Below the pieces are notes generated by a model, which saw only the letters and a list, made by a program, of their open reading frames with translations, was not told the DNA's origin and ran no database searches. Below, one piece after another: positions 19,814 to 33,010 of a DNA stretch of 64,000 nucleotides. Origin of the DNA: Actinomycetes bacterium (GTDB lineage Bacteria; Actinomycetota; Actinomycetes; Mycobacteriales; Mycobacteriaceae); the NCBI GenBank assembly GCA_023404955.1, contig JAEXZY010000039.1, positions 1 to 64,000 on the forward strand, in the 5' to 3' direction. A program made the translations under genes and the position numbers. The stretch's first letter is position 1. Each line of letters starts with the position of its first letter.

Positions 19814-20369
19814 TGACCCTTCCCAGGTAATTGCCGTCGCGCGAATCGACCTTCAACTTGTCGCCGGTGTTGATGAACAGCGGCACCTGGATCTCGGCAC
19901 CGGTCTCCAGCGTCGCGGGCTTGGTGCCCGCGCTGGACCGGTCACCCTGCAGACCCGGCTCGGTGTGGCTGACCACGAGCTCCACCGTCACCGGCAGCTC
20001 CAGGTAGAGCGCCGTGCCGTCATGGAACGCGATCTGCACCGGCATGCCCTCGAGCAGGAACCCCGCCAACCGGCCGACCAGCGCCTCCGGCAGCGGATGC
20101 TGCTCGTAGTCCTCGGAGTCCATGAACACGAAGTCCGAGCCGTCGCGGTACAGGTAGGTAGCGTCGCGCCGGTCGACGGTCGCGGTCTCCACTTTCACGC
20201 CGGCGTTGTACGTCTTGTCGACGACCTTGCCCGACACCACGTTCTTGAGTTTGGTGCGCACGAAGGCTGGGCCCTTGCCGGGCTTGACGTGCTGGAATTC
20301 GACGATCTGCCACAGCTGGCCGTCGATCTGCAGGACGAGCCCATTCTTGAAGTCGGCGGTCGATGCCAC
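19806..20369 (-). CDS. efp: Translation elongation factor P
   Basis: 187-residue EF-P, which relieves ribosome stalling on polyproline. It has three OB/KOW-like domains: [20 protein letters not shown] at the N terminus, [18 protein letters not shown], and the C-terminal signature [20 protein letters not shown]. The loop reads [10 protein letters not shown], with Lys at the tip as expected for an unmodified or non-rhamnosylated actinobacterial EF-P. Starts at GTG 20369. Confidence 0.97.
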   Translation of the reverse strand: MASTADFKNGLVLQIDGQLWQIVEFQHVKPGKGPAFVRTKLKNVVSGKVVDKTYNAGVKVETATVDRRDATYLYRDGSDFVFMDSEDYEQHPLPEALVGRLAGFLLEGMPVQIAFHDGTALYLELPVTVELVVSHTEPGLQGDRSSAGTKPATLETGAEIQVPLFINTGDKLKVDSRDGNYLGRVNG

Positions 20370-20390
20370 GGTGGGGTGTACTCCTAGCGT

Positions 20391-21476
20391 CTAGAGGATC
20401 ATCAGGTCCTTGCCGAACCTGGTCAGTAGTTCGGGCCCCTCCGGGGTGACCGCCAGCGTGTCCTCGATGCGGACGCCGCCGCGATCGGGCAGGTAGACAC
20501 CGGGCTCGACGGTCACTGCGGAGCCAGCAAGCAGTGTACCGGCGGCTGCGGAATTGATTCCCGGCGCTTCGTGGATCTGCAGACCGACGCCGTGCCCGAG
20601 ACCGTGGCCGAAGTTCTCCGCGTAGCCGGCATCTGCGATGACCTGCCGCGATGCGGCGTCGACATCGCGCAGCACCACCCCGGGCGCCAGCGCCTCCCGG
20701 CCGGCCCGTTGCGCGTCGGCGACCAGCCCGTAGATGTCGTGCTGCCACTGCGCGGCAGGCGCGAGCACGAACGTGCGCGTCATGTCCGAGTGGTAGCCGC
20801 CGACGAGCGCACCGAAGTCGATTTTGACGAAGTCGCCTGCGGCGAGCACCGCCTCGGTGGGCCGGTGATGCGGAATGGCCGAGTTCGCACCGGCCGCGAC
20901 GATGGTCTCGAACGACGCACCGTCGGCGCCGTGCTCGAGCATCAACGCCTCCAGCTCGTTGCGCACCTGCTTCTCGGTGCGCCCCGCACGCAGCCCGCCA
21001 CGCTGCACCAGATCCTCCAGCGCCGCGTCGGCGGCATCGCACGCCCGGCGCAGCAGCGCGAGCTCGGCCTCGTCCTTGACCTCCCGTAGCGCCTCCACGG
21101 TGCCGGCAGCCCGGACGAACTCGACCTGCTCCCCCGCCGCATCGGTGAGCCCCGTGAACGCGTCCACGGTCACGACGTGACTCTCGAACCCCAGCCTGCG
21201 CACCCCGGCTGCGGCTGCGCGCCCCGCCAGATGCGGTGCGCACGCGCGCTCGATGACGACCTCGGCATCCGGCGCCTGCGCGGCCGCCTGCGTGCGGTAG
21301 CGCCCGTCGGTGGCCAGCACCGGCGTGTCGTCGCCGGCAAGCACCAGCAGGGCCGCGTTGGAACCGGTGAATCCGGACAGATAGCGAACGTTGACCAGGT
21401 CTGTCACCAGCAGCGCGTCGAGCTCGGCGGCGGCCAGACGCTGGCGCAGTCGGTCGCGGCGGGCAGAAATAGTCAC
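20391..21476 (-). CDS. pepQ: Xaa-Pro dipeptidase (M24 aminopeptidase P family)
   Basis: 361 residues, cytoplasmic metallopeptidase. The N-terminal creatinase-like domain (about 1-130, ending with the EALREVKDEAELALLRRA hinge) is followed by the pita-bread fold. Metal ligands are visible in KIDFGALVGGYHSDMTRTF (two Asp), FGHGLGHGVGLQIHEAP (His), VTVEPGVYLP (Glu) and GGVRIEDTL (Glu). Located just upstream of efp, as in other mycobacteria. Starts at GTG 21476, only 33 bases from the divergent membrane-protein start, so the two promoters must overlap. Confidence 0.95.
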   Translation of the reverse strand: MTISARRDRLRQRLAAAELDALLVTDLVNVRYLSGFTGSNAALLVLAGDDTPVLATDGRYRTQAAAQAPDAEVVIERACAPHLAGRAAAAGVRRLGFESHVVTVDAFTGLTDAAGEQVEFVRAAGTVEALREVKDEAELALLRRACDAADAALEDLVQRGGLRAGRTEKQVRNELEALMLEHGADGASFETIVAAGANSAIPHHRPTEAVLAAGDFVKIDFGALVGGYHSDMTRTFVLAPAAQWQHDIYGLVADAQRAGREALAPGVVLRDVDAASRQVIADAGYAENFGHGLGHGVGLQIHEAPGINSAAAGTLLAGSAVTVEPGVYLPDRGGVRIEDTLAVTPEGPELLTRFGKDLMIL

Positions 21477-21509
21477 GACCGGTGACGCTACTCGCTAAGG
21501 TGAGGCCTC

Positions 21510-22127
21510 ATGAGCAAGTGGCTGCTGCGCGGACTGGTGTTCGCCGCCCTGATGGTGATCGTTCGATTGCTGCAGGGAGCGTTGATCAACACCTGGGAAA
21601 CCAAGGCCGGATTGATCAGCGTCACGCTGGTCGTGCTGTATGCGGTGGTGGTGTTCATCTGGGGCCACATCGACGGCCGCGCCGACGCGCGGGCCAATCC
21701 GGACCCGGACCGTCGTTCGGATCTGGCGATGACGTGGCTGCTGGCCGGCCTGTTCGCCGGCGTGGTCAGCGGCGCGGTCGCCTGGTTCATCGGGCTGTTC
21801 TACAAAAACCTCTACGTCGAGGGCCTGATCAACGAGCTGACCACGTTCGCGGCGTTCACCGCTCTGCTGGTGTTCCTGTTCGCGATCCTCGGCGTCGCGC
21901 TGGGCCGTTGGCTCGTCGACCGCAAGACGCCGGATACGCCGCGTCGCCGTGAGGGGGACGACGACCGCGCCGACACCGACGTGTTCGCCGCCGTGCGCGA
22001 CGACAGGGACGACCGGGACGTGCAGGACTACGACCGGCACCATGACGATGCCGAGACCGAGCGGCACACCTCCCCGGTCGCGGTGGCCGAGCACGACGAG
22101 ACCGAGAAGACGCGCCGCGAGAACTAG
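21510..22127 (+). CDS. Conserved four-helix membrane protein with acidic tail (Rv2536 type)
   Basis: 205 residues. Four hydrophobic helices are apparent (about residues 6-24, 36-54, 74-96 and 114-134). A hydrophilic C-terminal tail of about 65 residues, very rich in Asp, Arg, Glu and His, follows and is predicted cytoplasmic. It occupies the place of the conserved transmembrane gene Rv2536 next to pepQ. AAGGTGAGG lies upstream of ATG 21510. Function unknown in all relatives I know. Confidence 0.8.
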   Translation: MSKWLLRGLVFAALMVIVRLLQGALINTWETKAGLISVTLVVLYAVVVFIWGHIDGRADARANPDPDRRSDLAMTWLLAGLFAGVVSGAVAWFIGLFYKNLYVEGLINELTTFAAFTALLVFLFAILGVALGRWLVDRKTPDTPRRREGDDDRADTDVFAAVRDDRDDRDVQDYDRHHDDAETERHTSPVAVAEHDETEKTRREN

Positions 22128-22139
22128 CCCACGCTGCGC

Positions 22140-24275
<2,136 letters not shown>

Positions 24276-24276
<1 letters not shown>

Positions 24277-25490
24277 CAGCCCGACGCCCTGACCCCGTCG
24301 GTGGCGGGCTCGCGCGCCGCCACGGCACGCAGGTAGGTCTCGATGTTGGCGCGGGTCTCGGTCAGCGAGTCGCCGCCGAACTTCTCCAGGGCCGCGCGGG
24401 CCAGCACCAGCGCCACCATCGTCTCGACGACGACGCCCGCGGCGGGCACGGCGCACACGTCGGAGCGCTGGTGGATCGCGACGGCTTCCTGGCCCGTGGC
24501 CATGTCGATGGTCGCCAGCGCGCGGGGCACCGTCGATATCGGCTTCATCGCCGCACGCACCCGGACAGGAAGCCCATTGGTCATGCCGCCCTCCAGGCCG
24601 CCGGCACGATTCGTCGAGCGCATCACCCCGTCGGGTCCGGGGTACATCTCGTCGTGTGCGACGCTGCCCCGCCGGCGGGCGGTCTCGAACCCGTCGCCGA
24701 TCTCGACGCCCTTGATGGCCTGGATGCCCATCACCGCGGCGGCGAGCTGGCTGTCGAGCCGGTTGTCGCCGCTGGTGAACGAGCCCAGTCCGACGGGGAG
24801 GTTGTGGGCCACCACCTCGACAACGCCGCCGAGGGTGTCGCCGTCCTTCTTGGCGGCTTCGATCTCGGCGATCATCGATGCTTCGGCGGCGGCGTCGTAG
24901 GCCCGGACGGGGCTCTCGTCGATCGCGGCGAGGTCAGCCGGCTGCGGAGGAGGCCCGTCGTAGGGCGTGGAGGCGCCGATGGAGATGACGTGCGAGACGA
25001 CCTCCACGCCGAGCGCCTGCCGCAGGAACGCCCGGGCGACGGTGCCTGCCGCGACGCGCGCCGCGGTCTCACGCGCGCTGGCCCGCTCGAGCACGGGACG
25101 GGCGTCGTCGAAGCCGTACTTGAGCATGCCGGCGTAGTCGGCGTGGCCGGGCCGGGGCCGGGTCAGCGGGGCGTTGCGGGCGGCGCTGTCGGCCAGCACG
25201 GCCGCATCGACCGGGTCGGCGGCCATCACGGTTTCCCACTTCGGCCATTCGGTGTTGCCGATCTCGACGGCGATCGGGCCGCCCAATGTGACACCGTGCC
25301 GCAGGCCGGCCAGGATCGTCACCTGGTCCTGTTCGAACTTCATCCGCGCCCCGCGGCCGTAGCCGAGGCGGCGACGCGCCAGCGCGGCCGCGATGTCGGC
25401 AGAGGTCACCTCGACGCCGGCGACCATCCCCTCGACCATCGCCACCAACGCACGACCGTGGGATTCCCCTGCTGTGGTCCATCGCAACAC
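24276..25490 (-). CDS. aroC: Chorismate synthase
   Basis: FMN-dependent final step to chorismate. 404 residues, with [20 protein letters not shown] at the start, [19 protein letters not shown], the central [29 protein letters not shown] and, near the C terminus, [19 protein letters not shown]. Starts at ATG 25490. It leads the coupled aroC-aroK-aroB set; the mycobacterial gene is sometimes called aroF. Confidence 0.97.
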
Positions 25491-25540
25491 GTGTCCCAGT
25501 TTCGCACGACGCGCCCCGAGGCCGGAAAACGGCGATCAGG

Positions 25541-26284
25541 TCAGGTCTGCCGCAATGTGGCGCGCAACCAGGCGAGCACCGGCGGCGCCACGTGCGCTAC
25601 TGCGGACTCGGCGATGATCCAGTGCGGGAGCCGGGGATGGATCTGGTGCTGAGCGCCGTATCGTGCTGCGAGTCGTCGGGACATCCAGGGCGCGACGTTG
25701 CGGTCTTCGCCGCCACTGACGCACAGGACGGGACACGACACGTCGGCCGCTGCGACCCGCACGGCCGGCGCGCCCTGCATCAACTGCCGGAACACCCGTC
25801 CGGAGTCGCGGACCAGCTCAGGGATCAGCCGGTCCTGCTCGGCTGCGGGCAACGTGGCGAGAGGCACGGCGCGCATCACGTCCGGGGACGGAAGGAACGG
25901 GCGGCCCGCGGCCACGCTCGGCAGGTACGGCAGGAACTGGGGCAGCGTCCGCAGCTGCGGCCACAGCACACCGGGCGGAACCGAGGCGAGCAGCACCGCT
26001 GCCCGCGGCCGGCGGACCGCCGCCAGCTTCTGGGCGAGCAGCCCGCCCATACTGTGGCCGATGACGACCGCGGGCTCGCCGATCGTGTCGTAGACGTCGA
26101 GCGCCACGTCGACCATCTCGGCGATGCCCGTGCGGCTGAGCGCGACGTCGTCGGACGGGTCGCGGCCAGGAAGCGCCGGAACGTGACAGGTGAACCCGGC
26201 GTCGCCGAGAACTGTCGCCCACGGCTTCATGAGGGAGGGCCGGCTGAACAGACCGTGCAGCAGCAGGATCGGCGGGTGCGTCAC
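25541..26284 (-). CDS. Alpha/beta hydrolase
   Basis: 247 residues. The oxyanion strand ILLLHGLFSRPS is at the N terminus, the nucleophile elbow is GHSMGGLLAQ near residue 95, the acid is probably in LCVSGGEDRNVAPW, and the His is in PRLPHWII. It looks like a lipase/esterase-type cytosolic enzyme. Starts at GTG 26284; upstream in-frame sequence is low-quality coding. It lies between aroC and the prepilin peptidase on the same strand. Substrate unknown. Confidence 0.82.
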   Translation of the reverse strand: MTHPPILLLHGLFSRPSLMKPWATVLGDAGFTCHVPALPGRDPSDDVALSRTGIAEMVDVALDVYDTIGEPAVVIGHSMGGLLAQKLAAVRRPRAAVLLASVPPGVLWPQLRTLPQFLPYLPSVAAGRPFLPSPDVMRAVPLATLPAAEQDRLIPELVRDSGRVFRQLMQGAPAVRVAAADVSCPVLCVSGGEDRNVAPWMSRRLAARYGAQHQIHPRLPHWIIAESAVAHVAPPVLAWLRATLRQT

Positions 26285-26319
26285 GGTCCGAGTATCGCCA
26301 CCCGGCGGTCCAGAGGCGA

Positions 26320-26754
26320 TTACCCCGCAGGTAAGGCGCCGGCGACCGCCAAGGCGGCCGCGAGGCACATCGACGGACCGTGCGGCACCGCCGACCGGAA
26401 CCCGGAAGCCACGCGGGCGGCGCCCCACAGACCCGTCATCAGTGACGCGCCAATGGCGCACAGCGCCCAGGCCTGCGTCCCGAACGCCCCGGTCAAGGCG
26501 CCCACACCGAGCGCGAGTTTGACGTCGCCGGCGCCCAGCGCGCCGGGTGCGATCAGGTGCACCGCCGCGTAGATCGCGGTCAACGCCAGTGCGCCGGCGA
26601 GGGCACCCGACCCGTGCTCGGACAACGCTGCGACCGCCAGGATCACCGCGGCGCCGGGCAGCGTTAGCAGGTTCGGCAGACGGCGATACCGCAGGTCGTA
26701 GGCGCTCAATGCGACCAACCAGCCTGCCAGCGCCACTGCCGGAAACAGACCCAC
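26320..26754 (-). CDS. A24 prepilin-type peptidase (C-terminal domain only)
   Basis: 144 residues of integral membrane aspartic protease. The two catalytic Asp motifs are visible as SAYDLRYRRLPN near residue 18 and GAGDVKLALG near 75, with a downstream PHGPSM. The N-terminal methyltransferase domain of PilD is absent, as in FlaK/TadV-like and mycobacterial (Rv2551c-type) members. It may process Flp/Tad-like pilins encoded elsewhere; no pilin gene is in the window. Ten bases from aroE. Confidence 0.85.
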   Translation of the reverse strand: MGLFPAVALAGWLVALSAYDLRYRRLPNLLTLPGAAVILAVAALSEHGSGALAGALALTAIYAAVHLIAPGALGAGDVKLALGVGALTGAFGTQAWALCAIGASLMTGLWGAARVASGFRSAVPHGPSMCLAAALAVAGALPAG

Positions 26755-26763
26755 CTGTCGAAT

Positions 26764-27573
26764 TTAAGCGCCGGGCAGCACCGCTCTCATCGCTTCTTTC
26801 GGGGCAGGCAGGCCGGTGAACAGTTCGACCTGGGTGAACGCCTGGTTGAGCAGCATCTGCAGGCCGCTGACGACATGGCCGCCCCGGGCGGCGACCGCCG
26901 CGGCCAGCGCTGTCGGCCAGGGCTCGTAGATGGCGTCCAGCAGCACCGGGGTCACAGCCAGCACCTCGGCGAACGGGGCTGCGGCGTCGGCAGGGATGGT
27001 GTTGACCAGCACTTGCGCGGCGGCCGCGACGTCAGCCAGACCGGCGCCCTGCAGTTCGCAGAACTCGGCGTCGACCCCGCTGCGGCGCGCGACCTCGAGC
27101 ACACCCGCGGCCTTCTCGGCGCTGCGGGCGACCACGGTGATCACGCGTGCGCCGCGGGCGGCCAGGCCGGCCACCGCGGCCGGTGCGGTGCCCCCGGAGC
27201 CGATGACGACCGCACGCTCGGCGGGCGGCGCCTCGGCCAGCGCTCCGACCACGCCGTCGACGTCGGTGTTGTCCGCCAGCCACCCGGACGCCGAGCGCAC
27301 CAGCGTGTTGGCCGACCCCAACAACCGTGCCCGATCCGTCGCCTCATCGGCGAACTCCAGCGCGGCGAACTTGCCGGGCATCGTCACCGACACGCCGACC
27401 CACTCCGGCCCGAACCCCGACACCAGCCCGGGCAGCTGGTCACCGGTGCACTCGATGCGGTCGTAGGTCCAGCCGTCGAGGCCCAGCGCCCGGTAGGCCG
27501 CCAGGTGCAGCTGCGGGGAGCGTGAATGGGCGATCGGCGAGCCCAGCACGGCCGCCCGGCGAGCGGAGCTCAC
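26764..27573 (-). CDS. aroE: Shikimate dehydrogenase
   Basis: Reduces 3-dehydroshikimate to shikimate with NADPH. 269 residues, with the N-terminal shikimate-binding VLGSPIAHSRSPQLH, the VSVTMPGK loop (catalytic Lys), ADNTDVDG and the Rossmann GSGGTAPAAVAGL. Starts at GTG 27573, three bases after the mltG stop. Part of the alaS-ruvX-mltG-aroE run. Confidence 0.94.
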   Translation of the reverse strand: MSSARRAAVLGSPIAHSRSPQLHLAAYRALGLDGWTYDRIECTGDQLPGLVSGFGPEWVGVSVTMPGKFAALEFADEATDRARLLGSANTLVRSASGWLADNTDVDGVVGALAEAPPAERAVVIGSGGTAPAAVAGLAARGARVITVVARSAEKAAGVLEVARRSGVDAEFCELQGAGLADVAAAAQVLVNTIPADAAAPFAEVLAVTPVLLDAIYEPWPTALAAAVAARGGHVVSGLQMLLNQAFTQVELFTGLPAPKEAMRAVLPGA

Positions 27574-27576
27574 GTG

Positions 27577-28824
27577 TCAGCGGGCCGAGTCGAGGACACC
27601 GTTGCGGCGGGCCAGCTCGATGTTGGCCAGGTGCTGTTCGTACTCACGCGTGAACAGCGTGGTGCCCTGCATGTCGATCGTGACGAAGTACAGCCAATCC
27701 CCCTGCGCCGGTTGTTCGGCCGCGGTCAGCGCGGGGCCGCCGGGCGAGCAGATCGGAGTGGCGGGAAGCCCGGGCCGCACGTAGGTGTTCCACGGCGTGG
27801 CCTGCGCGCGGTCCCCGTCGGTCGTGGCGACCTCGATGCGGTCCAGCGCGTAGTTCACCGTGGAGTCGAACTCCAGCGTGCGGTTCTCGGCCAGGCGGTT
27901 GTAGATGACGCGTGCGACCTTGGCGAAGTCCTGCGGCTTCGCCTCACGCTGCACGAGCGAGGCCACCGTCAGGATCTGGTACGGCGACATGTTGAGGTTG
28001 GCCGCGGTGGTGAGCAGCCCGCTCTGCTCGTACTGCCCGGCGCTGCTCGCGACCAGCGTCGACAGGATCTCCTGGGGAGTGGCCGAGGGGTCGATGTTCC
28101 AGGTGCCGGGCGCGATCAGACCTTCGAGGCGCCGATGGTCGGCACCCATCGCGGTCACCGGCTGGACCGCCCACTGCGGCACCCCCAGCGACGCCGGGGC
28201 TGCGGTGCCGGCGATGGCCTTCAGATCTGCGGCCGATACGCACCGCTGGTCGTCGTCGAGGTCGACGCAGCTGGCCTTCGAGATCAGCGTGAAGATGCCG
28301 TCGGTGACGGCCTTGGTCTTGACGTCGGACACGTCGTCGAGCTGACGACCCTCGGGGATGACCAGTTTGCCCACCCGATTGGCCGGATCGGCCAGACGCG
28401 ACACCGCGCTCGACGCCGGGATCTCGGTGCGCACCTTGTAGAAGCCCGGCTGGATGGCGGCGATCGCGTCGTTGCCGTCGGCGGCATCGACGAACGCCTT
28501 GACCGTGGCGACCACCTTGTTGTCCAGCAATGTCTTGGCGATCGCGGTCGTCGAGTCGCCGTCGTGGATCTGGATCACGACGTCGTTGACGCCGCCGCCG
28601 GCGTAGTCGTTGTCGGCGCCGCCGAACAGCGAGTTCCACATCCGCGAGCCGAGGAGCACCGCGACGATCGCGATGACCACGACGACGGACACCGCGATGA
28701 CCGCAGCCAGCCGCCGCCGGCGACGCAGCCGGTTCTCCCGCGCCCGCTGCCTACGGGTCATCCGCTGTCGCGGTGGCCCCACCGCCAGCGGTTCGGCTCG
28801 GTCACCGTGCCAGTCCTCAGCCAT
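27577..28824 (-). CDS. mltG: Endolytic transglycosylase MltG (YceG family)
   Basis: Cleaves nascent peptidoglycan glycan strands, setting chain length. 415 residues: a basic cytoplasmic N terminus (residues 1-38), one transmembrane helix (about 39-60), a LysM-like region, then the YceG domain with [12 protein letters not shown] and the catalytic Glu in ASLVQREAK. The C-terminal signature reads [19 protein letters not shown]. Overlaps ruvX by eight bases. A typical mycobacterial gene order with aroE and alaS. Confidence 0.94.
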   Translation of the reverse strand: MAEDWHGDRAEPLAVGPPRQRMTRRQRARENRLRRRRRLAAVIAVSVVVVIAIVAVLLGSRMWNSLFGGADNDYAGGGVNDVVIQIHDGDSTTAIAKTLLDNKVVATVKAFVDAADGNDAIAAIQPGFYKVRTEIPASSAVSRLADPANRVGKLVIPEGRQLDDVSDVKTKAVTDGIFTLISKASCVDLDDDQRCVSAADLKAIAGTAAPASLGVPQWAVQPVTAMGADHRRLEGLIAPGTWNIDPSATPQEILSTLVASSAGQYEQSGLLTTAANLNMSPYQILTVASLVQREAKPQDFAKVARVIYNRLAENRTLEFDSTVNYALDRIEVATTDGDRAQATPWNTYVRPGLPATPICSPGGPALTAAEQPAQGDWLYFVTIDMQGTTLFTREYEQHLANIELARRNGVLDSAR

Positions 28825-29368
28825 CCCTGGCCTCTCCCTGAGGGGACAGCGCCGCCCGCCGCTGGTCCAGCCAGTTCTGCAGAATCCCCACCGCTGCAGC
28901 TTGGTCGATCACCGCCCGCTGGCCGCGAGAGCGCACGCCCGCGTCGCGCAGCGCACGTTGCGCGGTCAGTGTGGTGAATCGTTCGTCGACGAAGCGGATC
29001 GGCACCGGGGCGATCCGCCCGGACAGCGCGTCGGCGACGTCGACCGCATCGCGCGCCGACGACCCGGCCCGGTCGGCCAGTGTGCGCGGCAGCCCGACCA
29101 CGACCTCGACGGCCTGGTATTCGTCGACCAGTGTGGCCAGCCGCTTGATGTGCCGGTTGCCTCGCCGGTCGCGGGTCACCGTCTCCACCGGGGTGGCCAG
29201 CATCGCATCGGGATCGCTGACCGCCACCCCGATGCGCACGGTGCCGACGTCCACGCCGAGCCGGCGCCCCCGCCCGGGATCGGGCGCCGTGGCCGGATCA
29301 CCGGGTCGGTCGGGCGAACGATCGGCGTCGTCGGAGTCGTGGGGGGCGTCCTGGCGGGCGTCGGGCAC
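28817..29368 (-). CDS. ruvX: Holliday junction resolvase-like protein (YqgF/RuvX)
   Basis: 183 residues. The RNase H-fold YqgF core begins with [18 protein letters not shown] (first acidic residue), followed by [23 protein letters not shown] and [14 protein letters not shown]. The N-terminal 35 residues are an acidic, Pro- and Asp-rich disordered extension common in mycobacteria. Proposed to act in 16S rRNA 5' processing and/or junction resolution. Starts at GTG 29368, five bases after alaS. Confidence 0.93.
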   Translation of the reverse strand: MPDARQDAPHDSDDADRSPDRPGDPATAPDPGRGRRLGVDVGTVRIGVAVSDPDAMLATPVETVTRDRRGNRHIKRLATLVDEYQAVEVVVGLPRTLADRAGSSARDAVDVADALSGRIAPVPIRFVDERFTTLTAQRALRDAGVRSRGQRAVIDQAAAVGILQNWLDQRRAALSPQGEARDG

Positions 29369-29373
29369 GATGG

Positions 29374-32070
29374 TCAGCTCCGGCCGATCTCCGCGCGCAG
29401 CGCCGCGAGCGCGGCATCGATGCCTGCGGCACCCCGACCGGAGCCCTGCGCCAGATCGGCCTTGCCGCCACCGCGGCCGTTGACCGCGGTACCGAGAACC
29501 GAGACCAGATCGTTGGCGCGCAGCCCGAGGTCCTGCGCGGCCGGATTGACCGACACCACGAAGGGCACGGCGTCGTCGTCACCCTCGGCGATCAGCGCGA
29601 CCACAGCCGGGTCGCTGCCCAGCTTGCCGCGGATGTCACCCACGAGCGAACGCAGGTCGCCCGCCGAAATCCCGCCGGCCATACGCTGCGCCACGAGCCG
29701 CACCGCACCGATCTGCTCAGCACCGGCCGCCGCGTTGACAGCGGCGGCGCGCGCGTTGGACAGCCGCATCCGGTCGAGTTCCTTCTCGGCGGCCCGGAGC
29801 CGCTCCACCAGCGTCGCGACGCGGCCCGGCACCTCTTCCGAGGGCACCTTCAGCGTCGAGGCCAGCCCTGCCATCAAAGCGCGTTCCTTGGCGAGGTGCC
29901 GGAACGAGTCCAGGCCGACGTAGGCCTCGACACGGCGTACGCCGGAACCGACCGATGATTCGCCGAGGATCGTCACCGGACCGATCTGCGCGGAGCGTCC
30001 GACATGCGTGCCGCCACAGAGCTCCAGCGAGAACGGCCCGCCGATCTCGACGACCCGGACCTCGTCGGGGTACGACTCGCCGAACATCGCCATGGCGCCC
30101 ATCGCCTTGGCCTTCTCCAGCTTCTCGTGGAAGGTGTGCACCTCGAAGTCGGCTTGCACCGCCTCGTTCGTGACCTCCTCGACTTGGGCTCGCTGTTCGT
30201 CGCTCAACGCTCCCTGGAAATTGAAGTCGAACCTCAGATATCCGGGCCTGTTCAGGGAGCCGGCCTGTACCGCGTTGGGCCCCAACACCTGTCGCAGCGC
30301 CGCATGCACCATGTGGGTACCGGAGTGGCCCTGGGTGGCGCCCCGGCGCCACTGCGGGTCGACGGCCGCGATCACGGCGTCGCCCTCGACGAACTCCCCT
30401 GATTCGACGTTGACCCGGTGCGCCCACAGCGTTTTGGCGATCTTCTGCACATCGGTGACCGCCGCCTTGGCCGCTTCCGACGAGCCGGTTCCGCTGATGT
30501 GGCCCTCGTCGGCGATCTGCCCGCCCGACTCGGCATAGAACGGGCTGCGATCCAGGATCAGCTCCACCCGCTCGTGTACGCCCTCGCGACCGGTGTGCGA
30601 CACCACCGGCACGCGCTTGCCGTCCACGAAGATACCGAGAATCCGTGCCTCACTGGTCAACTCGTCGAAACCAGTGAACTCGGTCGGCCCGGCGTCGACG
30701 AGCTCGCGGTACGCGCTCAGATCGGTATGGGCCTGTTTGCGAGCGGCCGCGTCGGCCTTCGCGCGCTGACGCTGCTCGGCCATCAGGGCGCGGAAGCCCT
30801 CTTCGTCGACCCCCAGGTCGGCCTCGGCGGCCATCTCCAGGGTCAGCTCCAGCGGGAAGCCGTAGGTGTCGTGCAGCGTGAACGCATCAGACCCCGAGAG
30901 CCGGGAAGAGCCCGACGCCTTGGTCGCGCGCGCGGCGTCCTCGAAGAGCCGCGACCCCGAGGCCAGCGTGCGGTTGAACGCCGCCTCCTCGGCGACCGCG
31001 ATACGGGAGATGCGGTCGAAGTCGTTCACCAATTCCGGGTAGGACGGCCCGGTGGCGTCGCGGACCGTCGCCATCAGGTCCGCCATGAACACGTCCTCGA
31101 TACCGAGCAGCTTGGCGGCCCGGACGATGCGACGCAGCAACCGGCGCAGCACGTAGCCGCGCCCCTCGTTGCCGGGGCTAACGCCGTCCCCGATGATGAT
31201 CGCCGCAGTGCGGCTGTGGTCGGCGATGATGCGGTAGCGGACATCGTCGGCGTGGTTGCCCTGCCCGTAGCCGCGCGGGGCACGGGCGGCCATCAGGTCG
31301 ATCGCCGGGCGCAGCAGGTCGGTCTCGTAGACGTTGTCCACACCCTGCAGCAGGCACGCCACCCGCTCGATGCCCATGCCGGTGTCGATGTTCTTGCGGG
31401 GCAGCGGGCCGAGAATCTCGAAGTTCTCCTTCGATGTGCCTTCGCCGCGCTCGTTCTGCATGAACACGAGATTCCAGATCTCGATGTAGCGGTCCTCGTT
31501 GGCCTCGGGTCCGCCCTCGATGCCGTATTCCGGGCCCCGGTCGTAGTAGATCTCCGACGACGGTCCGCACGGCCCGGGGATGCCCATCGACCAGTAATTG
31601 TCGGCCATGCCGCGGCGCTGGATGCGGTCGACGGGCAGTCCGGCCACCTCCTGCCAGTAACCGATCGCCTCGTCGTCGTCGAGATAGACGGTGGCCCAGA
31701 GCTTTTCCGGATCAAACCCGTACCCGCCCTGCTCGACAGGGTTCGTCAGCAGCGACCAGGCGAACTCGATCGCGCCCTTCTTGAAGTAGTCGCCGAAGCT
31801 GAAGTTGCCGGCCATCTGGAAGAAGGTGTTGTGCCGGGTGGTGATGCCGACCTCGTCGATGTCCGGGGTACGGATGCACTTCTGGATGCTGACGGCGCGG
31901 TCCCACGGCGGCGTCCTGGCGCCGAGGAAGTAAGGGACGAACTGCACCATGCCGGCGTTGACGAACAGCAGGTTGGGGTCGTCGAGGATCACCGATGCGC
32001 TGGGCACCTCGGTGTGTCCGGCGTTCACGAAGTGATCAAGGAAACGCTTCCTGATCTCGTGTGTCTGCAC
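29374..32070 (-). CDS. alaS: Alanyl-tRNA synthetase
   Basis: 898 residues. Aminoacylation domain with [14 protein letters not shown] and [17 protein letters not shown]; editing domain with zinc motifs [11 protein letters not shown] and [11 protein letters not shown]-terminal oligomerisation/C-Ala domain ending in [19 protein letters not shown]. The start chosen is GTG 32070 with GCAGCAGGA upstream; a 23-residue upstream extension lacks conservation. First gene of the alaS-ruvX-mltG-aroE cluster. Confidence 0.97.
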   Translation of the reverse strand: MQTHEIRKRFLDHFVNAGHTEVPSASVILDDPNLLFVNAGMVQFVPYFLGARTPPWDRAVSIQKCIRTPDIDEVGITTRHNTFFQMAGNFSFGDYFKKGAIEFAWSLLTNPVEQGGYGFDPEKLWATVYLDDDEAIGYWQEVAGLPVDRIQRRGMADNYWSMGIPGPCGPSSEIYYDRGPEYGIEGGPEANEDRYIEIWNLVFMQNERGEGTSKENFEILGPLPRKNIDTGMGIERVACLLQGVDNVYETDLLRPAIDLMAARAPRGYGQGNHADDVRYRIIADHSRTAAIIIGDGVSPGNEGRGYVLRRLLRRIVRAAKLLGIEDVFMADLMATVRDATGPSYPELVNDFDRISRIAVAEEAAFNRTLASGSRLFEDAARATKASGSSRLSGSDAFTLHDTYGFPLELTLEMAAEADLGVDEEGFRALMAEQRQRAKADAAARKQAHTDLSAYRELVDAGPTEFTGFDELTSEARILGIFVDGKRVPVVSHTGREGVHERVELILDRSPFYAESGGQIADEGHISGTGSSEAAKAAVTDVQKIAKTLWAHRVNVESGEFVEGDAVIAAVDPQWRRGATQGHSGTHMVHAALRQVLGPNAVQAGSLNRPGYLRFDFNFQGALSDEQRAQVEEVTNEAVQADFEVHTFHEKLEKAKAMGAMAMFGESYPDEVRVVEIGGPFSLELCGGTHVGRSAQIGPVTILGESSVGSGVRRVEAYVGLDSFRHLAKERALMAGLASTLKVPSEEVPGRVATLVERLRAAEKELDRMRLSNARAAAVNAAAGAEQIGAVRLVAQRMAGGISAGDLRSLVGDIRGKLGSDPAVVALIAEGDDDAVPFVVSVNPAAQDLGLRANDLVSVLGTAVNGRGGGKADLAQGSGRGAAGIDAALAALRAEIGRS

Positions 32071-32167
32071 TCCTGCTGCCCTTCGGGTCTGGTCAGCGGG
32101 GCCGATCGGCCGCCACCTGCGAATACTCGACCGCACCACAGTACCGGGCTCCCACCGCGGCAGACGT

Positions 32168-32569
32168 TCACCCCGACACGAAGCTGAGCCGCACGTTGCG
32201 GCGGGTGTTGTCCCTGTTCAGATCCACCAGTACGACGCTCTGCCAGGTGCCCAGCAGGGGTTCTCCGCCGCTCACCGGCACCGTCACTGACGGCGCGACG
32301 AGGCCGGGCAGCACGTGGTCGGCGCCGTGGCCGGGCGAGCCGTGCGCGTGACGGTAGCGGTCGTCGCGGGGCAGCAGCCGCTCCAGCGTGTCCACCAGGT
32401 CATCATCTGAGCCCGCGCCGGTCTCGAGGATCGCCACCCCGGCGGTGGCGTGTGGGACGAAGACGTTGCACAACCCGTCCCCGCGGGAGGCGCAGAAATC
32501 GCGGACTTCGTCGGTCAGATCGACGGTCCGCCGGCGGCTGGTGTCGACGTCGAGCACGTGCGTGTCCAT
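32168..32569 (-). CDS. YjbQ family protein (UPF0047)
   Basis: 133 residues of the secondary thiamine-phosphate synthase/YjbQ fold: [16 protein letters not shown], a His-rich [15 protein letters not shown] and the C-terminal [12 protein letters not shown] with RRNVRLSFV. Weak thiamine phosphate synthase activity has been reported for E. coli YjbQ, but the true role is unclear. It matches Rv2556c, which lies next to alaS. ATG 32569 is preferred to an earlier start at 32593. Confidence 0.9.
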   Translation of the reverse strand: MDTHVLDVDTSRRRTVDLTDEVRDFCASRGDGLCNVFVPHATAGVAILETGAGSDDDLVDTLERLLPRDDRYRHAHGSPGHGADHVLPGLVAPSVTVPVSGGEPLLGTWQSVVLVDLNRDNTRRNVRLSFVSG

Positions 32570-32669
32570 TGCCGTAGAGCCTACGGACTCCACACGCGAT
32601 TGACGCGAGCGTTTATTGCCGACGGGGCTCGGGTATCTCAGCGCTCAGCCGCAATCCTTTGGAGGAACC

Positions 32670-32990
32670 ATGACCGTCACCGGCATCTTCACCGCAATTC
32701 TCATCGGCATCGTGGTCGGCGTTCTCGGCCGGCTCGTCCTGCCGGGTAGGCAGCCCATCGGAATGCTGCTCACCATCCTCGTGGGCATCGTGTCCGCATT
32801 GGTGGGTACCGCCATTGCACGTGCGGTCGGGATTCCGACCGCCACCAACGGGATCGACTGGATGGAGCTCCTCGTCCAGGTCGTTGTCGCCGCGCTCGGC
32901 GTGGCACTGGTGGCATCGCTCATGGGCCGGCGGCGCAGCCGCACCGGCCTGATGGGCGGAGGCCGCCGCCGATCCGGAATCCTGCGCTGA
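32670..32990 (+). CDS. GlsB/YeaQ/YmgE family small membrane protein
   Basis: 106 residues with three hydrophobic helices (about 3-22, 30-50 and 64-84). The family Gly-rich pattern is ILIGIVVGVLGRLVLPG. The C-terminal tail is Arg- and Gly-rich and basic. These transglycosylase-associated proteins are often stress-induced; their biochemical role is unknown. Starts at ATG 32670 with GGAGG upstream, and is followed by the strong hairpin at 33011-33046. Confidence 0.85.
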   Translation: MTVTGIFTAILIGIVVGVLGRLVLPGRQPIGMLLTILVGIVSALVGTAIARAVGIPTATNGIDWMELLVQVVVAALGVALVASLMGRRRSRTGLMGGGRRRSGILR

Positions 32991-33010
32991 CGCGCCCGAC
33001 TCCGTTCGTG

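Noticed and set aside
30418..32187. Plus-strand open frame of 589 codons antisense to alaS
   Set aside because: Shadow of alaS; composition typical of third-position GC mirrors and no domain.
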